A DNA stretch of 11,508 nucleotides from Azoarcus sp. (GCA_031282905.1 JAITCV010000010.1:1-11508); one strand, 5' to 3'. Numbered from the stretch's first letter, positions 1-6,903 are shown. Program-made: numbers and translations. The notes: generated from the letters alone by a model not told the origin.

Positions 1-2
1 AT

Positions 3-425
3 GAGTACCGGAAAACGCGCTTGTTGAAACTGGACGATTTTCTCGCCCGCGCGAAAAAGCCCAATACCATCATCCTGGATTCGCGCTCGGCGAAAATGTA
101 CGCCCTGAAACACCTGAAAGGCGCCGTGCATCTCGACTTTTCGGACTACACGCAGGAGACGCTGTTTCGCCTGATTCCCGACTGGAACACGACCATCCTG
201 ATCTACTGCAACAACAATTTTCTGGATGACCAGCAGGCGTTTCCCAGCAAGATGGCGGTGCAGCCGGTGAGTCTGGGCGGGGAGAAAATCCATCCTACCC
301 TGGCGCTCAACATTCCCACCTTCATCAATCTCTATGGCTACGGCTACCGCAATGTCTATGAACTGGCGGATCTGGTTTCCGTAGACGACCCGCGCCTGCA
401 ATTCGCGGGTTCCGAGGTGCGCTGA
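3..425 (+). CDS. Rhodanese-like domain protein, 5' end outside the window
   Basis: The reading frame is open from base 3 to the TGA at 423-425, so the true start lies upstream of the window. A TTG at 21 is in frame, but the residues before it (EYRKTRLL) already read as protein. The visible 140 residues form a single rhodanese fold. Landmarks are ILDSRSAKMYALKHLKGAVHL, then the active-site loop ILIYCNNNF with the probable nucleophilic Cys, then LNIPTFINLYGYGYRNVYEL, and a final FAGSEV. This CNNNF loop, in place of the classical CxxGxR loop, is typical of a recognisable group of proteobacterial rhodanese-like proteins that often carry a signal peptide; that part is not visible here. The family moves sulfur through a Cys persulfide, but the substrate of this subgroup is unknown. 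The next gene follows after 45 bp on the same strand and may be co-transcribed. Confidence 0.85.
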   Translation, partial: EYRKTRLLKLDDFLARAKKPNTIILDSRSAKMYALKHLKGAVHLDFSDYTQETLFRLIPDWNTTILIYCNNNFLDDQQAFPSKMAVQPVSLGGEKIHPTLALNIPTFINLYGYGYRNVYELADLVSVDDPRLQFAGSEVR

Positions 426-470
426 GGATGCGGGAAGATGCCGTCTGCCTGTGGCCTTGAGGAATGTTCG

Positions 471-758
471 ATGCCTAATCGCCTGAAAAGCTGTTTTTGG
501 TTTGTCCTGAAATGGACATGCCTTTTTCTGTTCGAGTATGTCAGCCCTGTCCTGTCCTGCCTCTTCATATTCTTGTTCGTTGGCGGTCTGCTGTTTCTGC
601 AGGGGCGTGTACCGGACAGCATCCTGGGAATCAGCATGGCGGCCTATGTCATTATTTTCGCCCTCCTCCTGCTGGCGTTTATCAGACTGCTTGAGCGCAT
701 CGAGACGGCATTCAAGAACCGTGTTGCGGGAAAAAACACGGAGGAAATGCGGCAATGA
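471..758 (+). CDS. Small integral membrane protein, unknown function
   Basis: This encodes 95 residues from the ATG at 471. I chose that start because GAGGA at 459-463 sits 7 nt before it. An in-frame ATG at 438 would add 11 residues and also has a GAGGA (424-428) at 9 nt, so it remains possible. The protein has a basic N-terminus (MPNRLK), hydrophobic stretches at about residues 8-23, 25-43 and 52-73, and a charged, probably cytoplasmic tail (RLLERIETAFKNR...). That suggests two or three membrane helices. I recognise no family. It is poorer in GC than the LPS genes further along. Its last codons overlap the start of the next ORF in an ATGA (755-758), so the two are probably translationally coupled and in one operon with the rhodanese-like gene. 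Confidence 0.65.
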   Translation: MPNRLKSCFWFVLKWTCLFLFEYVSPVLSCLFIFLFVGGLLFLQGRVPDSILGISMAAYVIIFALLLLAFIRLLERIETAFKNRVAGKNTEEMRQ

Positions 759-880
759 AAGAAGCTTCATCCAATGAATTCGAGATCATTCCCTTCGTCG
801 GCGTCGGCAGGCTGCCGGAAAACGCGCAAAGGTCAAACCAACAGGGATCGACGTCTTCCAGTTTCGGCGGGCAACCATGA
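755..880 (+). CDS. Short coupled ORF, possibly the truncated start of a longer protein
   Basis: This 41-codon ORF begins at an ATG overlapping the previous stop (ATGA), with GAGGA at 741-745 placed 9 nt upstream. The context is what one expects of a real operon gene. The product begins MKEASSNEFEIIPFVGVG and then becomes low-complexity (QRSNQQGSTSSSFGGQP) before a TGA. After that stop the same frame stays open for about 31 more codons (KVWFMFDFTWIHGWEPLD...). The good start signal, the folded-looking first 18 residues and the poor remainder suggest a gene whose body was lost or disrupted. It could also be a genuine micro-protein. I recognise no family. Confidence 0.35.
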   Translation: MKEASSNEFEIIPFVGVGRLPENAQRSNQQGSTSSSFGGQP

Positions 881-988
881 AAAGTCTGGTTCATGTTCGA
901 CTTCACGTGGATTCATGGTTGGGAACCTCTGGATAAATCGTCATTCCGGCGGAAGTTGAATTTGCTGGGTGGGTGATATCCGTGATCC

Positions 989-1024
989 CCCCACGCACCA
1001 AATGCTGTACTTCGATGCGTGGGG
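989..1024. repeat. Inverted repeat (9-bp stem, 18-nt loop)
   Basis: CCCCACGCA (989-997) pairs exactly with TGCGTGGGG (1016-1024). There is no T-tract on either side, so this is not a standard intrinsic terminator. It lies just downstream of the 3' end of the minus-strand ORF at 1040 and could help end that transcript, or it may be a dispersed palindrome. The flanking stretch 881-1039 holds nothing else I can support except a string at about 936-965 (CGTCATTCCGGCGGAAG) that resembles degenerate copies of a common bacterial dispersed repeat. Confidence 0.45.
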
Positions 1025-1039
1025 CGGGTTGGCGGGGGC

Positions 1040-1252
1040 TTAGCTCAAGAGATTCGCCAGTGAGCTCCTGGCCCTGGCGCCGTTGTACTGATGCCAAAGT
1101 TCTTCATCGTCAAGGGCTTCGCGGGCTTCGTGCTCTGATTCAAACACGAGGAGCTTGCTCAGTCCTTGAGCAAGCTCGTTCCAATCGAGTTCTTCCTCTG
1201 TGGTGTAGACATTGGGGTCGATGGCTGGGTGAATTTCTACTACGTAGTACAT
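1040..1252 (-). CDS. Small acidic protein, unknown function
   Basis: This 70-residue ORF starts at the ATG complementary to 1250-1252. A strong ribosome site, AAGGAG, lies about 9 nt upstream on the minus strand, which is the main reason to believe it. The product opens MYYVVEIHPAIDPNVY and continues with an acidic, helix-prone body (TTEEELDWNELAQGL, FESEHEAREALDDEELWHQY) and a short basic end (NGARARSSLANLLS). It has no cysteines, signal peptide or membrane segment, and I recognise no family. It follows the coding remnant at 1278-1438 by 25 bp on the same strand, so the two may once have formed a pair. It lies downstream of waaG but shows no link to LPS synthesis. Confidence 0.6.
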   Translation of the reverse strand: MYYVVEIHPAIDPNVYTTEEELDWNELAQGLSKLLVFESEHEAREALDDEELWHQYNGARARSSLANLLS

Positions 1253-1277
1253 GGTGTGTTGCTCCTTGGTGGGGGGG

Positions 1278-1438
1278 TCAGGCTATCCGCTCAATGATAC
1301 GGGTGACTTTGTAAAACGCGTCACCATGGATGGGGTGTCGTGAAGAATGCCCGCTTTCACGGACCTTGGCCAAAGCAGCCTCGGCTCAAACTGCGCTTTC
1401 AATCGTTCGATCCGCTCAACAAACCTGGCGATGTCTTG
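1278..1438 (-). pseudogene. Frameshifted coding remnant between waaG and the small acidic gene
   Basis: Two minus-strand frames read as plausible protein one after the other. One contains QDIARFVERIERLKAQF (about 1388-1438). The other, open from 1385 to the TGA at 1278-1280, reads AEAALAKVRESGHSSRHPIH followed by GDAFYKVTRIIERIA. Neither has a credible start codon with a ribosome site, and they join only through a frameshift near 1386-1390. The first frame overlaps the end of waaG in a different register. The simplest reading is the 3' end of a gene whose 5' part was deleted when it was joined to waaG. I do not recognise the family, and the first fragment could be chance. Confidence 0.35.
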
Positions 1439-2546
1439 AGAGGATGATGTCGGCAGCGCGTTCGGGCAGGCTGTAGAGGTCCGTGTGCCGGGCGAAATCG
1501 AGCCCGTTCTGCGACCAGCGCGCGCGCGCGGCGGAGTCGTCCAGCATGGCCACGAGCGCGTGATCGAGCGCATCCTGTGCGAAGGGCGAAGCGAGCACCT
1601 GACCGGCATCGGCTTCGACGAGGTAATGCGCATAGCCGCAAACAGCGGTGGTCAACACCGGCAGCCCGGCAACCAGGGCTTCGAGCAGCACGGTGCCGGT
1701 GTTCTCATTATAGGCCGGATGAATGAGCAGGTCGGCACCGAGCAGAAAGCGCGGGACGTCGTCGCGCCCTTTCATGATCTTCACCCGCTCGCTCAGGCCC
1801 AGGGCGGCGGTTTGGCGTTGGAAGGGGCGGGCGTCGTCGTCGCCGAGCGCGAACAGCCACGCGCGCGCGCGCAGGCGTTCGGGCAGCGCGGCGAACGCGC
1901 GCAGGCTGCGATCGAGCCCCTTGGTCTTGAAGCCGGAGCCGATCTGCACCACGAGCAGATCGTCCTCGTCCAGCTTCCATTCGGCGCGAAATGCGGTGCG
2001 GATGGCGGCGGCGTCGCTGGGCGCGCGCCGGTCGCGGGCGATGCCCGGCGGCAAGAGGTGGAAACGCCGCGACGGGGTGCCGTAATGGCGGGTGAAAAAT
2101 GGCTGTTGCACGGCGGAAATCATCAGGATTTCCGTGTGATTTTCGGGGGCGAACACCGCGCGTTCGTAGGCGGCGAAATGGCGGTAGCGGCAGCCGAGGC
2201 GGTAGAGCGGGCCGCGCTGTTGGCGCGCCTTTTCCACGTAGCAGGCATCGGCGGCGTAATAGAGATCGAGCGCGGGCATCTTGTTGAAGCCGATCACGCG
2301 GTCGACCGGACGTTCGCGCAGGTCGGCTTCCACCCAGGCGCTGAACTTGCGGTAGCGGCGGTGATTCCACCACGCCTTGACCGGCACGATCACGCGCTCG
2401 AAGCCGGGAGGAACTTCACCCCGCCATTCGAGGACGTACACGCGGATGTCATGGCCGCGCGCCTGGCAGGTGAGCGCGATGCGCAGGAAATCGCGTTGCA
2501 GGCCGCCGAAGGGGAAATATTTGTAGAGACAGAACGCAAGTTGCAT
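1416..2546 (-). CDS. waaG: LPS core glucosyltransferase I (GT4)
   Basis: The 376-residue product matches WaaG, which transfers the first hexose of the outer core, usually glucose from UDP-glucose, onto heptose II at the cytoplasmic face of the inner membrane. Visible family marks are the N-terminal MQLAFCLYKYFPFGGLQRDF, VDRVIGFNKMPALDLYYAAD (81-100), the GT-B nucleotide-sugar region with IGSGFKTKGLDRS (202-214), the EX7E motif with Glu281 and Glu289 (ENTGTVLLE), LPVLTTAVCGYAHY (295-308), and the end DLYSLPERAADI (356-367). The frame is open further upstream, but the family N-terminus fixes the ATG at 2546. No Shine-Dalgarno is visible: the 49-bp gap from waaC is pyrimidine-rich on the sense strand and carries a small tandem repeat (GGGAGGAT twice on the plus strand, 2561-2576). 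Length is normal for the family. It is the last intact gene of the heptose operon. Confidence 0.93.
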   Translation of the reverse strand: MQLAFCLYKYFPFGGLQRDFLRIALTCQARGHDIRVYVLEWRGEVPPGFERVIVPVKAWWNHRRYRKFSAWVEADLRERPVDRVIGFNKMPALDLYYAADACYVEKARQQRGPLYRLGCRYRHFAAYERAVFAPENHTEILMISAVQQPFFTRHYGTPSRRFHLLPPGIARDRRAPSDAAAIRTAFRAEWKLDEDDLLVVQIGSGFKTKGLDRSLRAFAALPERLRARAWLFALGDDDARPFQRQTAALGLSERVKIMKGRDDVPRFLLGADLLIHPAYNENTGTVLLEALVAGLPVLTTAVCGYAHYLVEADAGQVLASPFAQDALDHALVAMLDDSAARARWSQNGLDFARHTDLYSLPERAADIILSRHRQVC

Positions 2547-2595
2547 CGCTTGGAATTCGTGGGAGGATGGGAGGATGGGGGGGCGGGTTGGGAGT

Positions 2596-3711
2596 TTATC
2601 CGCGCCCGGCCAGCATGGCGTCGAGCGCGGCGCGCACGATGTCCGGCGATAGACGGGCAAGGCAGGGTGTTTCGGCGTGCCTTGCCCAGCGCACCAGTTC
2701 GGTGGTGGAGGCCGGTTTGAGCAGATCGCATGCATTGCACTTGCGGGCGAGGCAGGGCGCGCACGGAATGCCGCTGGCCAGACGTCGTTGCCGCCACCCC
2801 CACGCGCCGGTGAAAGCGGGGTTGGTGGGGCCGAACAGGGACAGGGTGGGCACATCGAGCGCGGCGGCGAGGTGACCGAGGCCGGTGTCGACGGCGACGC
2901 AGGCGCTGGCGGCGATCAGTTCCGCCGCCAGCGCGGCGAGGGTCGATTTGGGCAATACCTGGGCGTATTCGATGCCGTCGGCGATACGTTCGGCGCGTTC
3001 GCGTTCGCGGTCGTTGCCCCATGGCAAGCGGATTTCCTCACCCGCGCGCGCGGTGGTTTCGGCAAGCTGCCGCCAGTGGGTTTCTGGCCAGTGCTTGGTC
3101 GGCCAAGTGGTGCCGTGCAGAAAAACGAGGCGGGGACGGGCGGGCGCGGGCGACGGCAAGCCGGCGAGCACGCGGGCGCGATCGAGCCCGTAAGCCGCGG
3201 CGTCGGCGGCGCGCGCACCATCGTCCTCGCCGCGAGCGGCGGCGGGCAGGTCATAGCCGAACGCGGCGGCGAACAGTTCGCGCACCCGCAAGACCGCATG
3301 TCGTCCCCAGGGCACGGCGTGGCGGCGGGCGTAGAAGAAACTGGCCAGGGGTTCGCGCGCCGAGTGGCGATCGAGGCCGTGTATCGGGCCGCGGGCGCGG
3401 CGTGCCAGCCATGCGCTTTTGAGCAGCCCCTGGGCGTCGATCACCAGATCATAAGTGGTCGCGGCGAGCCTTTCCTGGAAAGCGCGGAATGCCCGCCGGG
3501 TGGCGGCGGCAAACGGCTGTGTGCGCCAGCGCCGCAGCGCGACCGGCAGCACTTCCCCGACCGCCGGATGCCAGCCGGGAATTTCGGCGAAGGCTTCTTC
3601 CACCACCCAGTCGAAACGGATGCCAGGCAGCGCCCGCGCCGCGTCGGTGACGGCGGGCAGGGTGTGGATGACGTCGCCGAGCGAGGAGGTCTTGACGATG
3701 AGCGCGCGCAT
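2596..3711 (-). CDS. waaC: LPS heptosyltransferase I (GT9)
   Basis: This 371-residue protein adds the first L-glycero-D-manno-heptose from ADP-heptose to Kdo2-lipid A. Motifs are the N-terminal Rossmann start MRALIVKTSSLGDVIHTLPA, DAQGLLKSA (92-100), LHGTTWPTKHWPE (198-210, donor-side loop), AVDTGLGHLAAALDVP (273-288) and LFGPTNP (292-298). HTLPAV and DAQGLLKSA favour WaaC over WaaF. The ATG at 3711 is 6 nt after the waaF stop, indicating tight operon packing, but no clear ribosome site is seen. It is longer than the enteric enzyme, which is about 320 residues. The extra length lies partly in the middle (about 160-190, rich in Ala, Arg and Pro) and partly in a C-terminal tail after about residue 345. 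A four-Cys cluster, CAPCLARKCNAC (317-328), precedes the tail. Confidence 0.92.
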   Translation of the reverse strand: MRALIVKTSSLGDVIHTLPAVTDAARALPGIRFDWVVEEAFAEIPGWHPAVGEVLPVALRRWRTQPFAAATRRAFRAFQERLAATTYDLVIDAQGLLKSAWLARRARGPIHGLDRHSAREPLASFFYARRHAVPWGRHAVLRVRELFAAAFGYDLPAAARGEDDGARAADAAAYGLDRARVLAGLPSPAPARPRLVFLHGTTWPTKHWPETHWRQLAETTARAGEEIRLPWGNDRERERAERIADGIEYAQVLPKSTLAALAAELIAASACVAVDTGLGHLAAALDVPTLSLFGPTNPAFTGAWGWRQRRLASGIPCAPCLARKCNACDLLKPASTTELVRWARHAETPCLARLSPDIVRAALDAMLAGRG

Positions 3712-3717
3712 CGCGGC

Positions 3718-4743
3718 TTACAAGCCCAGGCCATCGAGCGCCGCGAGTACGCGTTCCGGGTCGATATCGGTGAGGCAGCGAGTATGGCCGAGCGGGCAGT
3801 GGCGCTTGAAACAGGGCGCGCATGCCAGCCGCAGCGATTCGATCGCCACCCTGGTCGCCAGCGGCGGGGTGTGCTCTGGGCTGGAGGAACCGAAGATCGC
3901 CACCAGCGGCACCTCGAGCGCGGCGGCGACATGCATCAGGCCAGAATCGTTGGTCACCGCGGCGCGCGCCATCGCCAGCAGGTCGATGGCGTCACCCAGG
4001 GTCGTGCGCCCGCTGAGGTCGAACACGTTGGTGGACTGGGCGGAATCGGTGGACTGGGCCTCGGCGATGACACGGGCGGCCGCGCTGTCCTTGTCCGACC
4101 CCAGCACCCATATCTGGAAACCCCGGTCGACGAGCGCGCGGGCGAGCGTGGCGTAATGCGCGGGCGGCCACTGCTTGGCCGGGCCGTATTCGGCACCGGG
4201 CATGAACGCGATTGGCGGACGCGCGACATCGAAGCCGAAGCGGGCGGACAATGCGCGCTGGTTTTCGGCGTCGGCCACCAGCCGGGGCAACGGAAAGGGC
4301 GAAGGCTGGAGCGCGCCACGCGGCAAACCCAGGGCGATGAAGCGCTGCACCGTCATCGGCAGCGCGGCGCGGTCGAGCCGATGCATGTCATTGACCAACA
4401 GGTAACGCATCTCGCCCCGGTAGGCCGTGCGTTGCGGAATGCGGGCGAAAAACGGCACCAGCGCCGATTTCAGCGAACCCGGCAGGATGATCGCCTGGGC
4501 GTAAGCCTCGCGCCCCAGTTCCCGGCCCAGCGCCCAACGCTTGCCAAAGCCAAGCTCGCCATGGCCGAGCGGCATGGTCCAGCCGCGATTGACCTCCGGC
4601 ATGCGCGCCAGGACAGGCAGCGACCACGCCGGGGCCAGCACGTCGATCAGACAATCGTCCGTGGCCCTGAGCACCTTGAACAGGCTCTGCGCCATCACCA
4701 TGTCGCCGACCCAGGACGGCCCCACCACCAGAATCTTGCGCAT
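3718..4743 (-). CDS. waaF: LPS heptosyltransferase II (GT9)
   Basis: This 341-residue protein adds heptose II to heptose I of the inner core from ADP-heptose, in the cytoplasm at the inner membrane. It carries the typical WaaF start MRKILVVGPSWVGDMVMAQS, LPGSLKSAL (87-95), the donor loop PGAEYGPAKQWP (182-193), TNDSGLMHVAAALEVP (264-279), FGSSSPEHTPP (284-294) and the WaaF-specific CAPCFKRHCPLGHTRCL (308-324). The ATG at 4743 is chosen from this N-terminus; the open frame upstream of it lies inside hldD. It starts 11 nt after the hldD stop and ends 6 nt before waaC. One oddity is an in-frame 18-bp duplication at 4030-4059 that gives a repeated AQST segment at about residues 229-239, in a surface-loop position. 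Confidence 0.94.
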   Translation of the reverse strand: MRKILVVGPSWVGDMVMAQSLFKVLRATDDCLIDVLAPAWSLPVLARMPEVNRGWTMPLGHGELGFGKRWALGRELGREAYAQAIILPGSLKSALVPFFARIPQRTAYRGEMRYLLVNDMHRLDRAALPMTVQRFIALGLPRGALQPSPFPLPRLVADAENQRALSARFGFDVARPPIAFMPGAEYGPAKQWPPAHYATLARALVDRGFQIWVLGSDKDSAAARVIAEAQSTDSAQSTNVFDLSGRTTLGDAIDLLAMARAAVTNDSGLMHVAAALEVPLVAIFGSSSPEHTPPLATRVAIESLRLACAPCFKRHCPLGHTRCLTDIDPERVLAALDGLGL

Positions 4744-4754
4744 CGCGGGCGCTT

Positions 4755-5708
4755 TCAGTCGCGATGCAGCCAATCGAGATAAGCGGCCACGCCGGTGGCG
4801 ACATCCATGAACGGACGGTCGTAACCGGCTTTGCGCAAGGCGCTCATGTCCGCCTCGGTGAAACTCTGGTAACTGCCCTTGAGGTCGTCGGGGAAAGGGA
4901 TGTAGTCGATGCCGCCGCTCACCCCGCGCGCACGGTGCCAATCGATCGCGGCGCGGGCGACATCGTTGAAACTTTGCGCCTGCCCGGTACCGACGTTGAA
5001 GATGCCGCGCACCTCGGGATGATCGAACAGCCACAGGTTGACCGCGACCACATCGTCGACATGGATGAAATCGCGCCGCTGTTCGCCCGGGCCATGACCG
5101 TCCGAACCTTCGAACAGCCGCACCCGGCCACTGTCGTGGAGCTGGTTGTTGAAGTGATAGGCCACGCTCGCCATCGCGCCTTTATGCTGTTCGCGCGGGC
5201 CATAGACATTGAAATAGCGCAGCCCCGCCACCTGACCCCTCTGTGGCCAGCGCGCGCGCAGGTAACAGTCGAACAGGAATTTTGAATAGGCGTACATGTT
5301 GAGCGGTTGCTCGTACTCGCGCGCCTCGCGAAAGACCGGCCCCATGCCATAGACCGAGGCCGAGGACGCATAGATGAACGGCGCGGCCTGCGATCCGCAC
5401 CAGGCGAACAGCGCCTTGGTATATTCGAAATTCACCTTCATCACGAAGCGCCCATCCCATTCGGTGGTCGACGAACAGGCCCCTTCGTGGAATACCGCCT
5501 CGATCTGGCCGAAATCATCGCCACGCTGGATGCGGGCCAGGAAATCATCCTTGTCGACATAGTCGCTGATATCGGCGTCGGCGAGATTGACGCATTTGTG
5601 GCCGTCGGTGAGATCGTCGACCACCAGGATGTCATGGATGCCCCGGGCGTTGAGCCCCTGCACGATGTTGCTGCCAATGAAGCCCGCGCCGCCAGTCACG
5701 ATGATCAT
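4755..5708 (-). CDS. hldD: ADP-L-glycero-D-manno-heptose 6-epimerase
   Basis: This 317-residue short-chain dehydrogenase-type epimerase converts ADP-D-glycero- to ADP-L-glycero-D-manno-heptose, the donor used by WaaC and WaaF. The NAD(P)-binding GGAGFIGSN (6-14) opens the Rossmann fold. Asp31-Asp32 and HKCVNL follow, then FHEGACSSTTEWDG (73-86), ASSASVYG (114-121) and the YxxxK pair Tyr139/Lys143. Further on are RYFNVYGPREQHKG (164-177), with Lys176 matching the second catalytic Lys of the family, RRDFIHVDDV and FNVGTG. Length is as usual. The start is supported by AGGGGA placed 7 nt before the ATG on the minus strand, the best ribosome site in the LPS block. It is followed closely by waaF. 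The 76-bp gap from hldA holds a degenerate tandem array. Confidence 0.96.
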   Translation of the reverse strand: MIIVTGGAGFIGSNIVQGLNARGIHDILVVDDLTDGHKCVNLADADISDYVDKDDFLARIQRGDDFGQIEAVFHEGACSSTTEWDGRFVMKVNFEYTKALFAWCGSQAAPFIYASSASVYGMGPVFREAREYEQPLNMYAYSKFLFDCYLRARWPQRGQVAGLRYFNVYGPREQHKGAMASVAYHFNNQLHDSGRVRLFEGSDGHGPGEQRRDFIHVDDVVAVNLWLFDHPEVRGIFNVGTGQAQSFNDVARAAIDWHRARGVSGGIDYIPFPDDLKGSYQSFTEADMSALRKAGYDRPFMDVATGVAAYLDWLHRD

Positions 5709-5742
5709 GAGTGATTCCCCTGTTGGATGGTGTATATTTTTG

Positions 5743-5798
5743 TCATTGAATGTTCGTCATTCGGCATGCGTCATCCAGCGTACGTTATCCAGCATACG
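5743..5798. repeat. Degenerate 14-nt tandem array, four units
   Basis: Four consecutive 14-mers can be laid out: TCATTGAATGTTCG (5743), TCATTCGGCATGCG (5757), TCATCCAGCGTACG (5771) and TTATCCAGCATACG (5785). Adjacent units match at 8, 10 and 12 of 14 positions, with similarity rising toward hldA. The array fills most of the hldA-hldD gap, and the last unit includes the hldA stop codon and final codons. Since 14 is not a multiple of three, it is not a protein repeat. It may be replication slippage that has decayed, or a set of regulatory sites. Confidence 0.5.
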
Positions 5799-6729
5799 TC
5801 AGCGCCGCGCCCAGTTCCGCGCGGCTGACGGTAGCGGTACCGAGTTTTCCGACCACGATGCCGGCGGCGGCATTGGCGAGCGCGGTCGCGTCGGACAGCG
5901 CCAGCCCCCGGACAAGGCTTGCGCCGAGCACGGCGGCCACGGTATCGCCCGCGCCGGTTACATCGAACACATCGCGCGCCCTGGCCGGCAGATCGAGCGC
6001 CGCCGCGTCTTTTTGCAGCAAGGTCATGCCGCGCTCGGAGCGGGTGATCAGCAGCGCATCGAATTCGAAGCGCGCGCGCAGGGCCTCGCCGCGTTCGCGC
6101 ACCGTGGCCTCATCCGCGCAATGGCCCACCACGGCCTCGAATTCGCTCATGTTCGGGGTCAGCACCGTGGCGCCCCGATAACGCGCGAAATCCACCCCCT
6201 TGGGGTCGACCACGACCGGCAGGCGGCGCGCGCGCGCATCGGCAATCAATGCGCCCACCTGGGCGAGCGTGCCCTTGCCATAATCGGAAAGCACCACCGC
6301 GTCCGCGCCATCGAGCGTGGCGGCAAAGGCGCTCTCGATTCCCGCCGACTCCATCACGGCGAAATCGCGCTCGAAATCGAGCCGGATCAATTGCTGATGA
6401 CGGCTGATGATCCTGAGCTTGGTGATGGTCGGATGAGTGGGCACTTCCAGCAGATGGCAATCGACCGCCTCCAGCCGCCCGCGCAACCGCTGCCCGGCTT
6501 CGTCGGCCCCGATCAGCCCGACCAGGCTCACCCGCGCGCCCAACGCCGCGGCATTGAGCGCCACGTTGCCCGCGCCCCCGGCACGAAACTCATCATTTTC
6601 CACCTGTACCACCGGCACCGGCGCTTCCGGGGAAATGCGCGTGGCCGGGCCATGCCAGTAGCGATCGAGCATGACATCGCCCGCGACGACAAGGCGGCCA
6701 GCGGCAAAATCGGGAAGAAAAACAGTCAT
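5785..6729 (-). CDS. hldA: D-glycero-beta-D-manno-heptose-7-phosphate kinase (single domain)
   Basis: This 314-residue PfkB/ribokinase-family enzyme phosphorylates D-glycero-D-manno-heptose 7-phosphate at C1 using ATP. It matches the N-terminal half of HldE (RfaE): GDVMLDRYWHGPATRISPEA (17-36), GGAGNVALNAAALG (51-64), KLRIISRHQQLIRLDFE (104-120), LSDYGKGTL (147-155), VVDPKG (173-178), TPNMSEFE (191-198) and the PfkB signature DVTGAGDT (256-263), with Asp262 the likely catalytic base. The C-terminal cytidylyltransferase-like domain of the fused enzyme is absent, so a separate HldC must exist elsewhere if the pathway is complete. The ATG at 6729 (MTVFLPDF) aligns with known starts; a TTG at 6753 would add eight residues. 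No clear ribosome site is visible. Confidence 0.93.
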   Translation of the reverse strand: MTVFLPDFAAGRLVVAGDVMLDRYWHGPATRISPEAPVPVVQVENDEFRAGGAGNVALNAAALGARVSLVGLIGADEAGQRLRGRLEAVDCHLLEVPTHPTITKLRIISRHQQLIRLDFERDFAVMESAGIESAFAATLDGADAVVLSDYGKGTLAQVGALIADARARRLPVVVDPKGVDFARYRGATVLTPNMSEFEAVVGHCADEATVRERGEALRARFEFDALLITRSERGMTLLQKDAAALDLPARARDVFDVTGAGDTVAAVLGASLVRGLALSDATALANAAAGIVVGKLGTATVSRAELGAALTYAG

Positions 6730-6760
6730 GGACAGATGAACTTCGCGCGCCAAAACCGTG

Positions 6761-6769
6761 ATTATCTCA
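6761..6769 (-). promoter_or_regulatory. Candidate extended -10 promoter for hldA
   Basis: On the minus strand the sequence TGAGATAAT has the TGn extension plus a 5-of-6 match to TATAAT, about 30 nt before the hldA ATG. There is no convincing -35 box. The gap of over 300 bp from the upstream GT4 gene makes an internal promoter plausible here. Evidence is motif and position only. Confidence 0.35.
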
Positions 6770-6846
6770 CGAAGGCCCGCGCTCCTGCTCCAGCCGTCGC
6801 CTTTGAAAGCCGTCTAGATCAGTGCTGCATTCTTGATAGAACTTTT

Positions 6847-6872
6847 GTAGGGGCGACGGATGCGTCGCCCCT
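6847..6872 (+). repeat. GTAG-headed REP-like palindrome, copy 1
   Basis: GTAG is followed by a hairpin of AGGGGCGACG (6849-6858) and CGTCGCCCCT (6863-6872) around GATG. It differs by a single base from the palindrome at 7046-7067, which lies in the opposite orientation. The GTAG head plus GC-rich hairpin is the layout of REP elements mobilised by RAYT transposases. Confidence 0.65.
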
Positions 6873-6884
6873 GGCATCACGTGG

Positions 6885-6903
6885 GGCCGGCTTCCAGCCG
6901 GCC
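6885..6903. repeat. Palindrome GGCCGGC-TTCCA-GCCGGCC
   Basis: A perfect 7-bp stem (6885-6891 with 6897-6903) surrounds a 5-nt loop. A partial relative, GGCCGGCAGGATGCCG, occurs at about 6947-6962. The motif is different from the GTAG-headed copies on either side, so it may be the interior of a composite element. Confidence 0.55.

Noticed and set aside
712..1097. Minus-strand frames of 64 codons at 712-906 and 903-1097
   Set aside because: No ribosome sites, no coherent composition; they overlap the coupled ORF start and the hairpin.
1485..4782. Long plus-strand open frames (1485-2720 and 2677-4782) opposite the LPS genes
   Set aside because: They are antisense to waaG, waaC and waaF, and their products are rich in Gly, Arg, Gln and Ala with no family motifs. 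High GC at third positions leaves antisense frames open by chance.
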